A stretch of DNA of 64,000 nucleotides. Source: Ferdinandcohnia sp036962685 (GTDB taxonomy: Bacteria > Bacillota > Bacilli > Bacillales > Bacillaceae_L). The notes beneath the pieces were generated by a model. It made no database searches and had not been told where the DNA came from. It saw only the letters and a program-made list of their open reading frames with translations. The position numbers and the translations under genes were made by a program. The number at the start of each line of letters is the position of its first letter. The first letter of the stretch is position 1. Below, piece by piece: positions 48,346-56,268 of this stretch. The stretch covers positions 7,736-71,735 of the forward strand of contig NZ_JBALOP010000063.1 of assembly GCF_036962685.1 (NCBI RefSeq), in the 5' to 3' direction.

Positions 48346-49350
48346 ATGGCACAAATATCTGCAGTTGAAAAACTATTTACCGTAATCGACAACACTGCAA
48401 CAATACTTAGAGAAGAATTATCATGTACATACCTAGAAGCGGTGGCAGAAACAGGTGAGAACCTTTTCCAAAACACCATCCTACAAGAAGAATTAAGTGA
48501 ACTGTCAAAAAAGCGCATCGAAAAAGAATACAGTCATATCAATCTAAATCAATGTTCTGTTGAAGAAATTCGTAAGGCCTACCAGCTTGCTGCATTAAAA
48601 GGGATGAAGGAAGCGACTCAGGCGAACCATGAAATGACACCAGACGCCGTTTCTATCTTTATGGGATATCTCGTCTCAAAATTTACTGAAGGCTGGAAAG
48701 GATTCAGCATTTTTGATCCAGCTGTTGGGACGGCAAATCTCTTGACAACTGTTCTTAATCAAAATCAATCGAAAGAAATTAAGGGGTTTGGGATTGATGT
48801 GGACGACCTTCTAGTTAAGGTGGCATATGTGAGTGCGAACCTCCAGCAGCATTCCATTCAATTTTATAACCAAGACAGCTTGCAGCCGCTATACATAGAC
48901 CCTATGGATGTTGTTGTCTGTGATTTACCTGTCGGTTATTATCCAAATGACCTTGGTGCTGCAAGCTTTGAACTTCACGCCAAAGAAGGTCATTCCTATG
49001 CCCACCATCTTTTTATTGAACAAAGCCTTAACTATACAAAAGCAGGAGGCTATTTATTTTTCCTAGTGCCAAACCACTTATTTACAAGTGAGTATGCAAA
49101 GGAACTAAATGCATTTCTTAAGGAGCAATCTTTCATCCAAGGAATGATCCAGTTACCTCTATCCTTGTTTAAAAATGAAAATGCGGCAAAAAGCATTTTT
49201 ATCATCCAGAAAAAAGGACCTGAAGTGAACGCGCCAAAGCAAGCCCTGCTGGCCAACCTGCCAAAGTTTTCAAATCAAACTGCTATGGCAGGAATTATCA
49301 AACAAATTGATGATTGGTTTAGGCAAGAAAAACATGGAGTAAAACAATAA
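48346..49350 (+). CDS. ytxK: YtxK, class I SAM-dependent methyltransferase (N6-adenine methylase-like)
   Basis: A 334-residue protein with an N-terminal helical region and a Rossmann methyltransferase core like type I restriction methylases: motif I FDPAVGTANLLT (about 125-136), GFGIDVDD, and DVVVCDLPVGYYPND (about 189-203) where DNA methylases have NPPF/Y. The catalytic tetrapeptide is therefore DLPV, so DNA methylation is doubtful. No specificity subunit is nearby. AAAAGGAG lies before the ATG. In B. subtilis ytxK sits between tpx and ackA too. Function unknown. Confidence 0.87.
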   Translation: MAQISAVEKLFTVIDNTATILREELSCTYLEAVAETGENLFQNTILQEELSELSKKRIEKEYSHINLNQCSVEEIRKAYQLAALKGMKEATQANHEMTPDAVSIFMGYLVSKFTEGWKGFSIFDPAVGTANLLTTVLNQNQSKEIKGFGIDVDDLLVKVAYVSANLQQHSIQFYNQDSLQPLYIDPMDVVVCDLPVGYYPNDLGAASFELHAKEGHSYAHHLFIEQSLNYTKAGGYLFFLVPNHLFTSEYAKELNAFLKEQSFIQGMIQLPLSLFKNENAAKSIFIIQKKGPEVNAPKQALLANLPKFSNQTAMAGIIKQIDDWFRQEKHGVKQ

Positions 49351-49361
49351 TTGATGTATGG

Positions 49362-49389
49362 GGAGATCCAATTCGGGTCTCTTTTTTTA
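49362..49389 (+). terminator. Intrinsic terminator after ytxK
   Basis: GAGATCC / GGGTCTC followed by TTTTTTTA. Confidence 0.75.
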
Positions 49390-49392
49390 TCT

Positions 49393-49658
49393 ACGTCTAG
49401 TTCCAGCGCCTAGCCCCTCGAGGTCACAAGTCATTCCGTCAAGAAGGTTAAAGAACAACCTTCTAGCCGGCCCGTCTTGTGCTTATCGGACTTGCACAGG
49501 ACAAGGAAAGCTTCGGCAGCATAATCATCGCACGAAGAAAATGCATTGCATTTTCGAGGAAGTGCTGACATCGACGTATGCCACAGGACGTGGCTGCAGT
49601 TAGTCGATGTTACTCTTTTAAGGCGCTGGCACTTCGGGCTTTACAGCGCTTTCTATTA
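49393..49658 (+). repeat. Repeat family A, copy 4 (large, diverged)
   Basis: About 266 bp: starts ACGTCTAGTTCCAGCGCC and ends AGCGCTTTCTATTA like other family-A copies, but the interior is about twice as long and contains extra inverted segments (AAGAAGGTT/AACCTTCT, AATGCATTGCATT). It fills the ytxK-ackA gap. Short open frames inside it look spurious. Confidence 0.75.
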
Positions 49659-49680
49659 TCTGAATATAGGAACTTTATGG

Positions 49681-49694
49681 CGAAAACGGTACCA
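49681..49694 (+). promoter_or_regulatory. Weak cre-like site upstream of ackA
   Basis: CGAAAACGGTACCA matches the cre consensus at 12 of 14 positions, about 100 bp upstream of the -10. ackA is CcpA-activated through upstream cre sites in B. subtilis. Confidence 0.3.
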
Positions 49695-49797
49695 AACCGG
49701 CATTCTCCTTGAAAAGTTTTTGTACCGATGTTTAAATGAAAATGGTATCAATGAAACTGTGTCGTTTTGCATAGAATAATGTAGAACGAAAATTACA

Positions 49798-49803
49798 TAT
49801 AAT
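49798..49803 (+). promoter_or_regulatory. Candidate -10 of ackA
   Basis: TATAAT 28 bp before the start codon; the -35 is weak, which fits an activator-dependent promoter. Confidence 0.45.
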
Positions 49804-49830
49804 AGTGGTTTAAACAAAGGAGCGGACGAT

Positions 49831-51018
49831 ATGTCAAAAATTATTGCCATAAATGCAGGAAGCTCTTCACTAAAATTTCAACTATTTGAAATGCCGAGTG
49901 AGGAAGTTATTACTAAAGGAATCTTTGAAAGAATTGGACTTGAAAAAGGAAATTTTACAATTTCAGTTAATGACGAAAAGATAACAACAGAAACGGAACT
50001 TCCTGATCATGCTGTTGCTGTAAAAATATTACTAGATAAACTAACTGAATTAGGCATTATCAAATCCTTAGATGAAATCGATGGAATCGGGCATCGAGTT
50101 GTACACGGTGGAGAGTCATTTGCTGATTCAGTTGTCATTACTGATGAGGTTTTAGTAGAAATTGAGAGGCTATCCGAATTGGCACCATTGCATAATCCAG
50201 CCAATATTACGGGAATTAGAGCATTTCATGAAGTATTACCAAATGTTCCAGCAGTAGCCGTATTCGATACAGCCTTCCACCAAACTATGCCTGAGAAGTC
50301 ATTTTTATATAGTCTACCTTATGATTATTATAAAAACTTTGGCATTAGAAAGTATGGGTTCCACGGAACATCCCATAAATATGTTTCACAACGTGCGGCA
50401 GAACTTTTAGGCAGACCTTTAGAAGAACTTCGCCTATTGTCATGTCATCTTGGAAATGGTGCTAGTATCGCTGCAATTGAAGGCGGAAAATCTATCGATA
50501 CATCCATGGGCTTTACACCACTTGCTGGTGTAACTATGGGAACACGTTCAGGTAATATTGACCCTGCGTTAATTCCATTTATCATGGAGAAAACCGGGAA
50601 AACAGCTGATGAAGTGTTAGATGTACTGAACAAAGAAAGTGGAATGTTGGGTGTTTCTGGATTCTCAAGTGACTTGCGAGATCTTCAGGAGCAAGCAGAT
50701 CAAGGAAACAGCCGTGCTAAATTAGCTCTTGAAGTTTTTGCAAGCAGAATTCATAAATATATTGGTTCATATGCGGCACGTATGCATGGTATCGATGCCA
50801 TCATCTTCACTGCAGGAATTGGTGAAAACAGTGACACCATTCGTGCAAGAGTATTAACTGGTCTAGAGTTCATGGGCGTATATTGGGATCCAATTTTAAA
50901 TAAGGTAAGAGGAAAGGAAGCATTCATTAGCTATCCACACTCACCGGTAAAGGTTATTATCATTCCTACAGACGAGGAAGTTATGATCGCTCGCGATGTA
51001 ATGCGATTAACAAAATAA
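49831..51018 (+). CDS. ackA: Acetate kinase AckA
   Basis: A 395-residue ASKHA-fold kinase that converts acetyl phosphate and ADP to acetate and ATP in overflow metabolism. Signatures are the N-terminal INAGSSSLKFQLF (6-18), GHRVVHGG, the catalytic Asp/Arg in VFDTAFHQTMP, HLGNGASI and GFTPLAGVTMGTRSG. AAAGGAGCGG precedes the ATG. It works against AcsA, encoded in the same window. Terminator follows. Confidence 0.96.
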   Translation: MSKIIAINAGSSSLKFQLFEMPSEEVITKGIFERIGLEKGNFTISVNDEKITTETELPDHAVAVKILLDKLTELGIIKSLDEIDGIGHRVVHGGESFADSVVITDEVLVEIERLSELAPLHNPANITGIRAFHEVLPNVPAVAVFDTAFHQTMPEKSFLYSLPYDYYKNFGIRKYGFHGTSHKYVSQRAAELLGRPLEELRLLSCHLGNGASIAAIEGGKSIDTSMGFTPLAGVTMGTRSGNIDPALIPFIMEKTGKTADEVLDVLNKESGMLGVSGFSSDLRDLQEQADQGNSRAKLALEVFASRIHKYIGSYAARMHGIDAIIFTAGIGENSDTIRARVLTGLEFMGVYWDPILNKVRGKEAFISYPHSPVKVIIIPTDEEVMIARDVMRLTK

Positions 51019-51027
51019 AGTGTAATG

Positions 51028-51056
51028 GACAAACTCTTAATGAGTTTGTCTTTTTT
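51028..51056 (+). terminator. Intrinsic terminator after ackA
   Basis: GACAAACTC-TTAAT-GAGTTTGTC followed by TTTTTT. Confidence 0.85.
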
Positions 51057-51075
51057 ATTATCTTCATTTTCAATA

Positions 51076-51084
51076 TGGTATAAT
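51076..51084 (+). promoter_or_regulatory. Candidate extended -10 promoter of the EcsC-moaB pair
   Basis: TGG-TATAAT, 34 bp before the start codon at 51118. Confidence 0.5.
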
Positions 51085-51117
51085 ACACGTAGTGAAAGTT
51101 GGAAACGGAGGATGAAA

Positions 51118-51951
51118 ATGGGTTTTACAGAACGGGAACTACAGGTTTTAACCGAAATTGAAAAATGGTCAGACCAAATGCCTCATGAACAAACAGATTT
51201 TGAAATGACCTATGACAAATGGCTTGAAAACTCGTTAAGTCTTATTCCTGAGAATGTCCGGACCGAGTTTTTTTCAAAACTAGATAATTGGCTATTTCAT
51301 TTACATGCGATCCTTCAAGGCTCCCAATTTCAAGTGGATGCACGAGAACGGTTAATTCGCTCGGCACGAATTTTTAACCAGGATATTGACGATATTTCTG
51401 ATTTGAAAGAACTCAATATTGACGAACTTACATACTTAACTGAAAATCAGATAGCAAAGCATCGCCTTTATTCTTTGGCACATGGAGGCTTATCTGGTAC
51501 TGGTGGACTTCTGCTGCTTGGAACGGATATACCTGCAATTACAATCCTAAATCTTCGTATTGTCCAATTGATTGCGATGACGTATGGATATGAAGTAAAT
51601 ACACCGTATGAAATGATGACTTCTTTAAAGGTATTTCATGCTGCTACATTGCCTAAACGTATGAGATATCAGGGATGGGATGCTCTTATCAGTGATGCGG
51701 ACGTGGCTAATCAGAACCAATACTTTTACAATGGATCTGAGGAATTAACTGATGAAACTTGGCTTGAGCTACCATTGAAGCATATTGTAAAAGCAGTCGC
51801 AATCTCAGTCCTACGTAAGCGTATGATTCAAGGGATACCTCTAATCAGTATGGCGATTGGTGCTGGTATGAATTATCAACTAACAAGACAGGTCAGTGAT
51901 TTTGCCCATAATTATTACCGTTTTCGTTTTTTGAAGGAAAAGGAGTCATAA
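51118..51951 (+). CDS. EcsC-family protein
   Basis: A 277-residue protein of the EcsC family, named after the third gene of the B. subtilis ecs ABC-transporter locus. The conserved centre AHGGLSGTGGLLLLGTDIPAITILNLRIVQLIA (about 122-154) includes a hydrophobic glycine-rich segment that may touch the membrane. No known catalytic motif; function unknown. ATG 51118 is 6 nt after GGAGG; ATG 51112 abuts it, and the longer open frame to 51025 runs through the ackA terminator. Followed 3 bp later by moaB. Confidence 0.8.
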   Translation: MGFTERELQVLTEIEKWSDQMPHEQTDFEMTYDKWLENSLSLIPENVRTEFFSKLDNWLFHLHAILQGSQFQVDARERLIRSARIFNQDIDDISDLKELNIDELTYLTENQIAKHRLYSLAHGGLSGTGGLLLLGTDIPAITILNLRIVQLIAMTYGYEVNTPYEMMTSLKVFHAATLPKRMRYQGWDALISDADVANQNQYFYNGSEELTDETWLELPLKHIVKAVAISVLRKRMIQGIPLISMAIGAGMNYQLTRQVSDFAHNYYRFRFLKEKES

Positions 51952-51954
51952 GAT

Positions 51955-52476
51955 ATGAGTGTCCAGGAACATAAGCAAGCTACACCAAACTCTATCACAT
52001 GCAAAGTCATTACCATAAGTGATACACGAACAAAAGAAACGGATAAAAGTGGTCAACTTATGATTTCACTTCTTGAAGAGAGTGGCTTTAAGGTCTTAGA
52101 CTATAGAATCGTGAAGGACGAAGAAGCTTATATTGAAGAAGCCATACGTGAAGGCTGTGAACGTGAAGAAATTGATGTTGTCCTTACAAATGGCGGAACT
52201 GGTATTGCGAAACGTGATATTACGATAGAAACGGTTTCGAAATTATTAGATAAAGAAATAGTGGGTTTTGGGGAATTGTTTCGAATGTTGAGCTATTCAG
52301 AGGATATCGGCTCAGCAGCCATTCTTTCAAGAGCAATAGCGGGTGTTAGTAACGATACAGCGGTTTTTTCAACACCAGGCTCATCTGGCGCCGTAAAGCT
52401 TGCTATGAAAAAATTAATCTTACCAGAACTAGGTCATGTTGTCAGTGAAATAAAAAAGGATATTAAAAGGGTCTAA
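51955..52476 (+). CDS. moaB: Molybdenum cofactor biosynthesis protein MoaB
   Basis: A 173-residue MoaB/MogA-type protein that adenylates molybdopterin. Visible motifs: VITISDTRTKETDKSGQL (about 18-35), TNGGTGIAKRDITIE (about 79-93) and STPGSSGAVKLAM. It belongs with the molybdenum cofactor pathway although no other mo genes are nearby; the same isolated position occurs in B. subtilis. It is 3 bp after the EcsC-like gene and has its own AAAGGAG, so co-transcription is likely. Confidence 0.93.
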   Translation: MSVQEHKQATPNSITCKVITISDTRTKETDKSGQLMISLLEESGFKVLDYRIVKDEEAYIEEAIREGCEREEIDVVLTNGGTGIAKRDITIETVSKLLDKEIVGFGELFRMLSYSEDIGSAAILSRAIAGVSNDTAVFSTPGSSGAVKLAMKKLILPELGHVVSEIKKDIKRV

Positions 52477-52504
52477 TCATTTTTAAGATTAGCCCCTTTT
52501 TTAT
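52466..52504 (+). terminator. Intrinsic terminator after moaB
   Basis: GGGTCTAATC / GATTAGCCCC followed by TTTTTTATT; it reaches the end of the convergent gene. Confidence 0.7.
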
Positions 52505-52815
52505 TGATGTATTTTCTTTGAAATTCCTTGGTTCATCCGGTACCAAATCCATAAATCATTAATGATGGAGGCACATTCTGAGATTTCGTTGTTTAATTCA
52601 CAGGAACGCTCGAAATTAAGCTCATTACCGAGATGATCTTGTTTTTCATTAATCACAGTTTCAATTTCTGCAATTCGATCTGGAATATGTCCCCGAATTT
52701 CTTCCCATTGAAGCAAAATATACTGTTGTGTCTCCTCTTTATACTCCTCCCACTCCTTTTCTAAATAAGGAAGAAGGATTCCAAGTCGTTCATCAAAATG
52801 AAAATAATCACTCAT
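52501..52815 (-). CDS. Small acidic protein, function unknown
   Basis: A 104-residue protein rich in Glu, Ile and Trp (EKEWEEYKEETQQYILLQWEEIRGHIPDRIAEIE), probably helical throughout, with a C-terminal IINDLWIWYRMNQG. No signal or membrane segment. I recognise no family. ATG 52815 follows GGGAG at about 8 nt; GTG 52824 overlaps that site. It lies between moaB (convergent) and argG (divergent). It is likely a real conserved small protein, since the codon use and start signal are normal. Confidence 0.6.
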   Translation of the reverse strand: MSDYFHFDERLGILLPYLEKEWEEYKEETQQYILLQWEEIRGHIPDRIAEIETVINEKQDHLGNELNFERSCELNNEISECASIINDLWIWYRMNQGISKKIHQ

Positions 52816-52947
52816 TACTACCACTCCCAGTAGGTCTTGCTCCCATTCTACAATACTCTTAATTTATTATCTATGAAAAATTTTTAAAATTTTTCTGCAG
52901 TTTCCTATTGAAAAAAGTAGAAAGAGTTGCTAAAGTTATACATTATA

Positions 52948-52965
52948 AATGTATAAATATAAAAA
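52948..52965 (+). promoter_or_regulatory. ARG-box-like site 1 upstream of argG
   Basis: AATGTATAAATATAAAAA fits TNTGNATWWWWATNCANA with two mismatches. It is placed 2 bp before a better box, the usual paired arrangement for ArgR/AhrC. Confidence 0.45.
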
Positions 52966-52967
52966 GA

Positions 52968-52985
52968 TATGAATTATTATTCGAA
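52968..52985 (+). promoter_or_regulatory. ARG-box-like site 2 upstream of argG
   Basis: TATGAATTATTATTCGAA matches the ARG box consensus at all fixed positions but one. It ends 12 bp before the argG start and overlaps the ribosome binding region. Confidence 0.6.
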
Positions 52986-52997
52986 AGGAAGATACAA

Positions 52998-54206
52998 ATG
53001 AGCAAAAAGAAAGTTGTTTTAGCATATTCAGGTGGTCTTGATACAAGTGTTGCCGTTAAATGGTTACAGGAGCAAGGATATGAAGTCGTAGCCTGCTGTT
53101 TAGATGTAGGTGAAGGAAAAGACCTAGATTTTATTAAAGAAAAAGCAATTACAGTAGGTGCTGTATCTTCATACGTCATTGACGCAAAGGATGAGTTTGC
53201 AAATGAATTTGCGCTTGCCGCATTACAAGCACATACTCTTTACGAAGGAAAATATCCGTTAGTATCTGCATTATCTCGTCCGCTAATCGCGAAAAAGCTA
53301 GTTGAAGTGGCTGAGCAAGAAAATGCAGTCGCGGTTGCACACGGCTGTACTGGAAAAGGAAATGACCAGGTCCGCTTTGAAGTTTCAATTAAAGCATTAA
53401 ATCCAGATCTAGAAGTTTTAGCACCAGTTCGTGAATGGAGATGGTCACGTGAAGAAGAAATCGAATATGCAAAACAACATAATATTCCAATTCCAATTAA
53501 TTTAGATAGCCCATTCTCGATTGACCAAAACCTTTGGGGACGCAGTAATGAGTGTGGAATTTTAGAAGACCCATGGGCTGCACCACCTGAAGAGGCATAT
53601 GAATTAACAGCATCTCTTGAAGAATCACCAAATACACCTGATATCATTGAAATTAGTTTTGAACAAGGTGTACCAAAAACAATCAATGGTCAGCAATATA
53701 CATTAGCTGAACTAATTCTCGAATTAAACCAAATTGCTGGAAAACACGGTGTGGGTCGTATCGACCATGTTGAAAACCGCCTTGTTGGGATTAAATCTCG
53801 TGAAGTATATGAGTGTCCTGGTGCGATGACTTTAATCACAGCACATAAGGAACTTGAAGACCTTACACTTGTAAAAGAAGTGGCACATTTCAAACCAGTT
53901 ATCGAGCAAAAGCTTACTGAACTCATTTACAATGGACTTTGGTTCTCACCATTAAAGGATGCATTACTTGGTTTCTTAAAAGAAACACAGAAAAATGTAA
54001 ATGGTACAGTTCGTGTAAAACTATTTAAAGGTCATGCAATTGTAGAAGGCCGTAAATCTGAAAATTCATTGTACGATGAAAAGCTTGCAACATATACTTC
54101 AGATGATGAATTTGATCATAATGCAGCAGTTGGATTCATTTCATTATGGGGCTTACCAACAAAGGTGAATAGTATCGTAAATAATGGTAAGAAGGTAGGA
54201 GTATGA
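52998..54206 (+). CDS. argG: Argininosuccinate synthase
   Basis: A 402-residue enzyme that joins citrulline and aspartate using ATP. The PP-loop AYSGGLDTSVA (residues about 8-18), GCTGKGNDQVRFE and SPFSIDQNLWGRSNECG are family hallmarks. ATG 52998 follows AAGGAAG; ATG 52908 would extend the protein into the control region. The stop overlaps the argH start by 4 bp (ATGA), so translation is coupled. Two ARG-box-like sites upstream point to arginine repression. Confidence 0.95.
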   Translation: MSKKKVVLAYSGGLDTSVAVKWLQEQGYEVVACCLDVGEGKDLDFIKEKAITVGAVSSYVIDAKDEFANEFALAALQAHTLYEGKYPLVSALSRPLIAKKLVEVAEQENAVAVAHGCTGKGNDQVRFEVSIKALNPDLEVLAPVREWRWSREEEIEYAKQHNIPIPINLDSPFSIDQNLWGRSNECGILEDPWAAPPEEAYELTASLEESPNTPDIIEISFEQGVPKTINGQQYTLAELILELNQIAGKHGVGRIDHVENRLVGIKSREVYECPGAMTLITAHKELEDLTLVKEVAHFKPVIEQKLTELIYNGLWFSPLKDALLGFLKETQKNVNGTVRVKLFKGHAIVEGRKSENSLYDEKLATYTSDDEFDHNAAVGFISLWGLPTKVNSIVNNGKKVGV

Positions 54207-55579
54207 AAAAGCTTTGGGGAGGAAGATTCACCAAAAGTGCTGAACAATGGGTAGATGAATTCGGTGCATCTATCTCCTTTGATCAAGAACTGGTGAAGGA
54301 AGATATTGAAGGAAGTATTGCACATGTGACAATGCTCGGTAAATGCGGAATCGTTTCAACGCAAGAAGCAGATACCATAAAGTCGGGGCTGCTGACCTTA
54401 TTAGAAAAAGCAAAAAATGATGAATTGGAATATTTCGTTGCGAATGAAGATATTCATTTGAATATCGAAAAAATGCTAATTGATGAGATTGGGCAAGTCG
54501 GTGGCAAGCTTCATACAGGGCGTAGCAGAAACGATCAGGTTGCAACTGATATGCATTTGTACTTACGACAACAAGTGGATGAAATCATAGAACTTGTGGA
54601 TGAACTTCAAAGCGCAATCGTGGAACAAGCCGAACAACATGTTGAAACGATAGCACCGGGCTATACACATTTACAAAGAGCGCAGCCAATTTCATTTGCC
54701 CATCATTTGCTGGCTTATTATTGGATGCTTGAACGAGATAAGGAACGTTTAACAGACTCGTTAAAACGAATCAATATGTCTCCATTAGGGGCTGGTGCCT
54801 TAGCTGGTACTACTTTCCCAATCGACCGTTACTACAGTGCAGAGCTTTTAGGCTTTGAAAAAGTCTATGAAAATAGTATTGATGCTGTGAGTGATCGTGA
54901 TTTTATCATTGAATTTTTAAGCAATAGTTCGATGGTTATGATGCATCTATCCCGTTTTTGTGAAGAGTTGATTCTATGGTCTTCACAAGAGTTTAATTTT
55001 ATTGAGATGGATGATGCCTTTTCAACGGGAAGCAGTATTATGCCACAAAAAAAGAACCCGGATATGGCAGAGCTGATTCGTGGTAAAACAGGAAGAGTTT
55101 ATGGAAATCTCTTCGGTTTATTGACTGTTCTTAAAGGAACACCACTTGCGTATAACAAGGATATGCAAGAGGACAAAGAAGGCATGTTTGATACAGTGAA
55201 GACGGTGAAAGGATCCTTAAAGATTTTTGCTGGAATGGTGTCAACTATGAAAGTAAAAGTAGAAGTGATGGCAACAGCTGTTAAAAAGGATTTTTCCAAT
55301 GCGACTGAGCTTGCCGATTATTTAGCTTCAAAGGGACTTCCGTTTAGAGAGGCCCATGAAGTGGTTGGAAAGCTTGTGTTAACCTGTATTGAACGTGGTG
55401 TATTCTTGGGTGATTTGCCACTTGAAGTGTTCAAAGAGTCATCGGCACTTTTTGAAGAAGATATTTATGAAGTGTTGTTACCTGCAACTGCAGTAGCTCG
55501 TCGTAAGAGTGTTGGAGGAACAGGATTTGATGAAGTATACAAGGTTTTACAAAAAATAAAGCAAACAAAAAAATCGTGA
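54203..55579 (+). CDS. argH: Argininosuccinate lyase
   Basis: A 458-residue fumarase/aspartase-superfamily lyase that splits argininosuccinate to arginine and fumarate. Signature GSSIMPQKKNPD is at about 277-288; the N-terminal KLWGGRFTKS and TGRSRNDQVATD are typical. Overlaps argG by 4 bp and completes the last two steps of arginine synthesis. GGTAGGAGT at the end of argG serves as its binding site. A strong terminator follows. Confidence 0.95.
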   Translation: MKKLWGGRFTKSAEQWVDEFGASISFDQELVKEDIEGSIAHVTMLGKCGIVSTQEADTIKSGLLTLLEKAKNDELEYFVANEDIHLNIEKMLIDEIGQVGGKLHTGRSRNDQVATDMHLYLRQQVDEIIELVDELQSAIVEQAEQHVETIAPGYTHLQRAQPISFAHHLLAYYWMLERDKERLTDSLKRINMSPLGAGALAGTTFPIDRYYSAELLGFEKVYENSIDAVSDRDFIIEFLSNSSMVMMHLSRFCEELILWSSQEFNFIEMDDAFSTGSSIMPQKKNPDMAELIRGKTGRVYGNLFGLLTVLKGTPLAYNKDMQEDKEGMFDTVKTVKGSLKIFAGMVSTMKVKVEVMATAVKKDFSNATELADYLASKGLPFREAHEVVGKLVLTCIERGVFLGDLPLEVFKESSALFEEDIYEVLLPATAVARRKSVGGTGFDEVYKVLQKIKQTKKS

Positions 55580-55600
55580 TTTTTTCACGATTTTTTTGTT
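55567..55600. terminator. Terminator between argH and the universal stress protein gene
   Basis: AAAAAAATCGTGA / TCACGATTTTTTT; overlaps the argH stop and works in both directions. Confidence 0.8.
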
Positions 55601-55606
55601 TTTATT

Positions 55607-56056
55607 TTAAAGATCTTTTTCAGTTCGTACAACCATGACATCACATTTTGCATAACGTGTGATGTTTTCAGAAACACTGCCTAAAAGGAAACGTTCAACA
55701 GCATTAAGACCGGTTGCACCACAAATGATTAAATCAACATGGTACTTTGGTGCGATTTCTTTAGCAATTTTGATTTTAGGAGATCCATATTCTAGGATTG
55801 TTTCTATATCTTCAATACCTTCTTCTTCTGCAATTTGCTCATACCGATTCAGTAATTCTTTTCCGAACTTTTCAGATTGCTCCGATAGATTGAGCTGGTA
55901 CGCACCAATTGATGCAAATTGTTTTAAGTCAATCACATGCGTAATAATAAGTTCTGAATGATATCGCTTACAAACATCGAGTGCTTTTTTAAAAGCCCAT
56001 TCTGCTTCCTTAGATCCATCAACTGCAACAAGTACTTTTTTATAGGTAACTAGCAT
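55607..56056 (-). CDS. Universal stress protein UspA family
   Basis: A 149-residue Usp-fold protein. The nucleotide-binding signature G-2x-G-9x-G(S/T) is visible as GATGLNAVERFLLGSVSEN (about 113-131), and VLVAVDGSKEAE at the N-terminus supplies the conserved Asp, so it probably binds ATP. Usp proteins help survive starvation and stress; the specific role is unknown. ATG 56056 follows AGGGGG. Convergent with argH, divergent from ald. Confidence 0.88.
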   Translation of the reverse strand: MLVTYKKVLVAVDGSKEAEWAFKKALDVCKRYHSELIITHVIDLKQFASIGAYQLNLSEQSEKFGKELLNRYEQIAEEEGIEDIETILEYGSPKIKIAKEIAPKYHVDLIICGATGLNAVERFLLGSVSENITRYAKCDVMVVRTEKDL

Positions 56057-56180
56057 TTTAATGCCCCCTAATTTAGAAATGGTCTTCCTACTATTATTAT
56101 AGCACTGAATATTAGTTGAAAAGAAAAATATACTTGTATAAATAATGAATTTTCTTTAATTCATATGGAGAAAAACACTA

Positions 56181-56210
56181 TTGTGTAAGTGTTTTCATAA
56201 TTGGTATAAT
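56181..56210 (+). promoter_or_regulatory. Candidate promoter of ald
   Basis: TTGTGT-N18-TATAAT with a TGG extension. A cre-like TGTAAGTGTTTTCA (56184-56197; one mismatch, at the central C) lies between the two elements. Confidence 0.55.
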
Positions 56211-56268
56211 AGGATTTGTAATTTTAAGGAAAAAAGTTCGTTAATCATAATTTGAGGAGTGTTTTTAT

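Noticed and set aside
48346..49350. Type I restriction-modification system
   Set aside because: Only a methylase-like protein with an altered catalytic motif is present; no specificity or restriction subunit lies nearby.
49358..49779. Two overlapping open frames of about 80 codons before ackA
   Set aside because: They lie across the large family-A repeat; composition is repeat-like (Arg/Ser/Pro-rich, many Cys) and no ribosome binding site is present.
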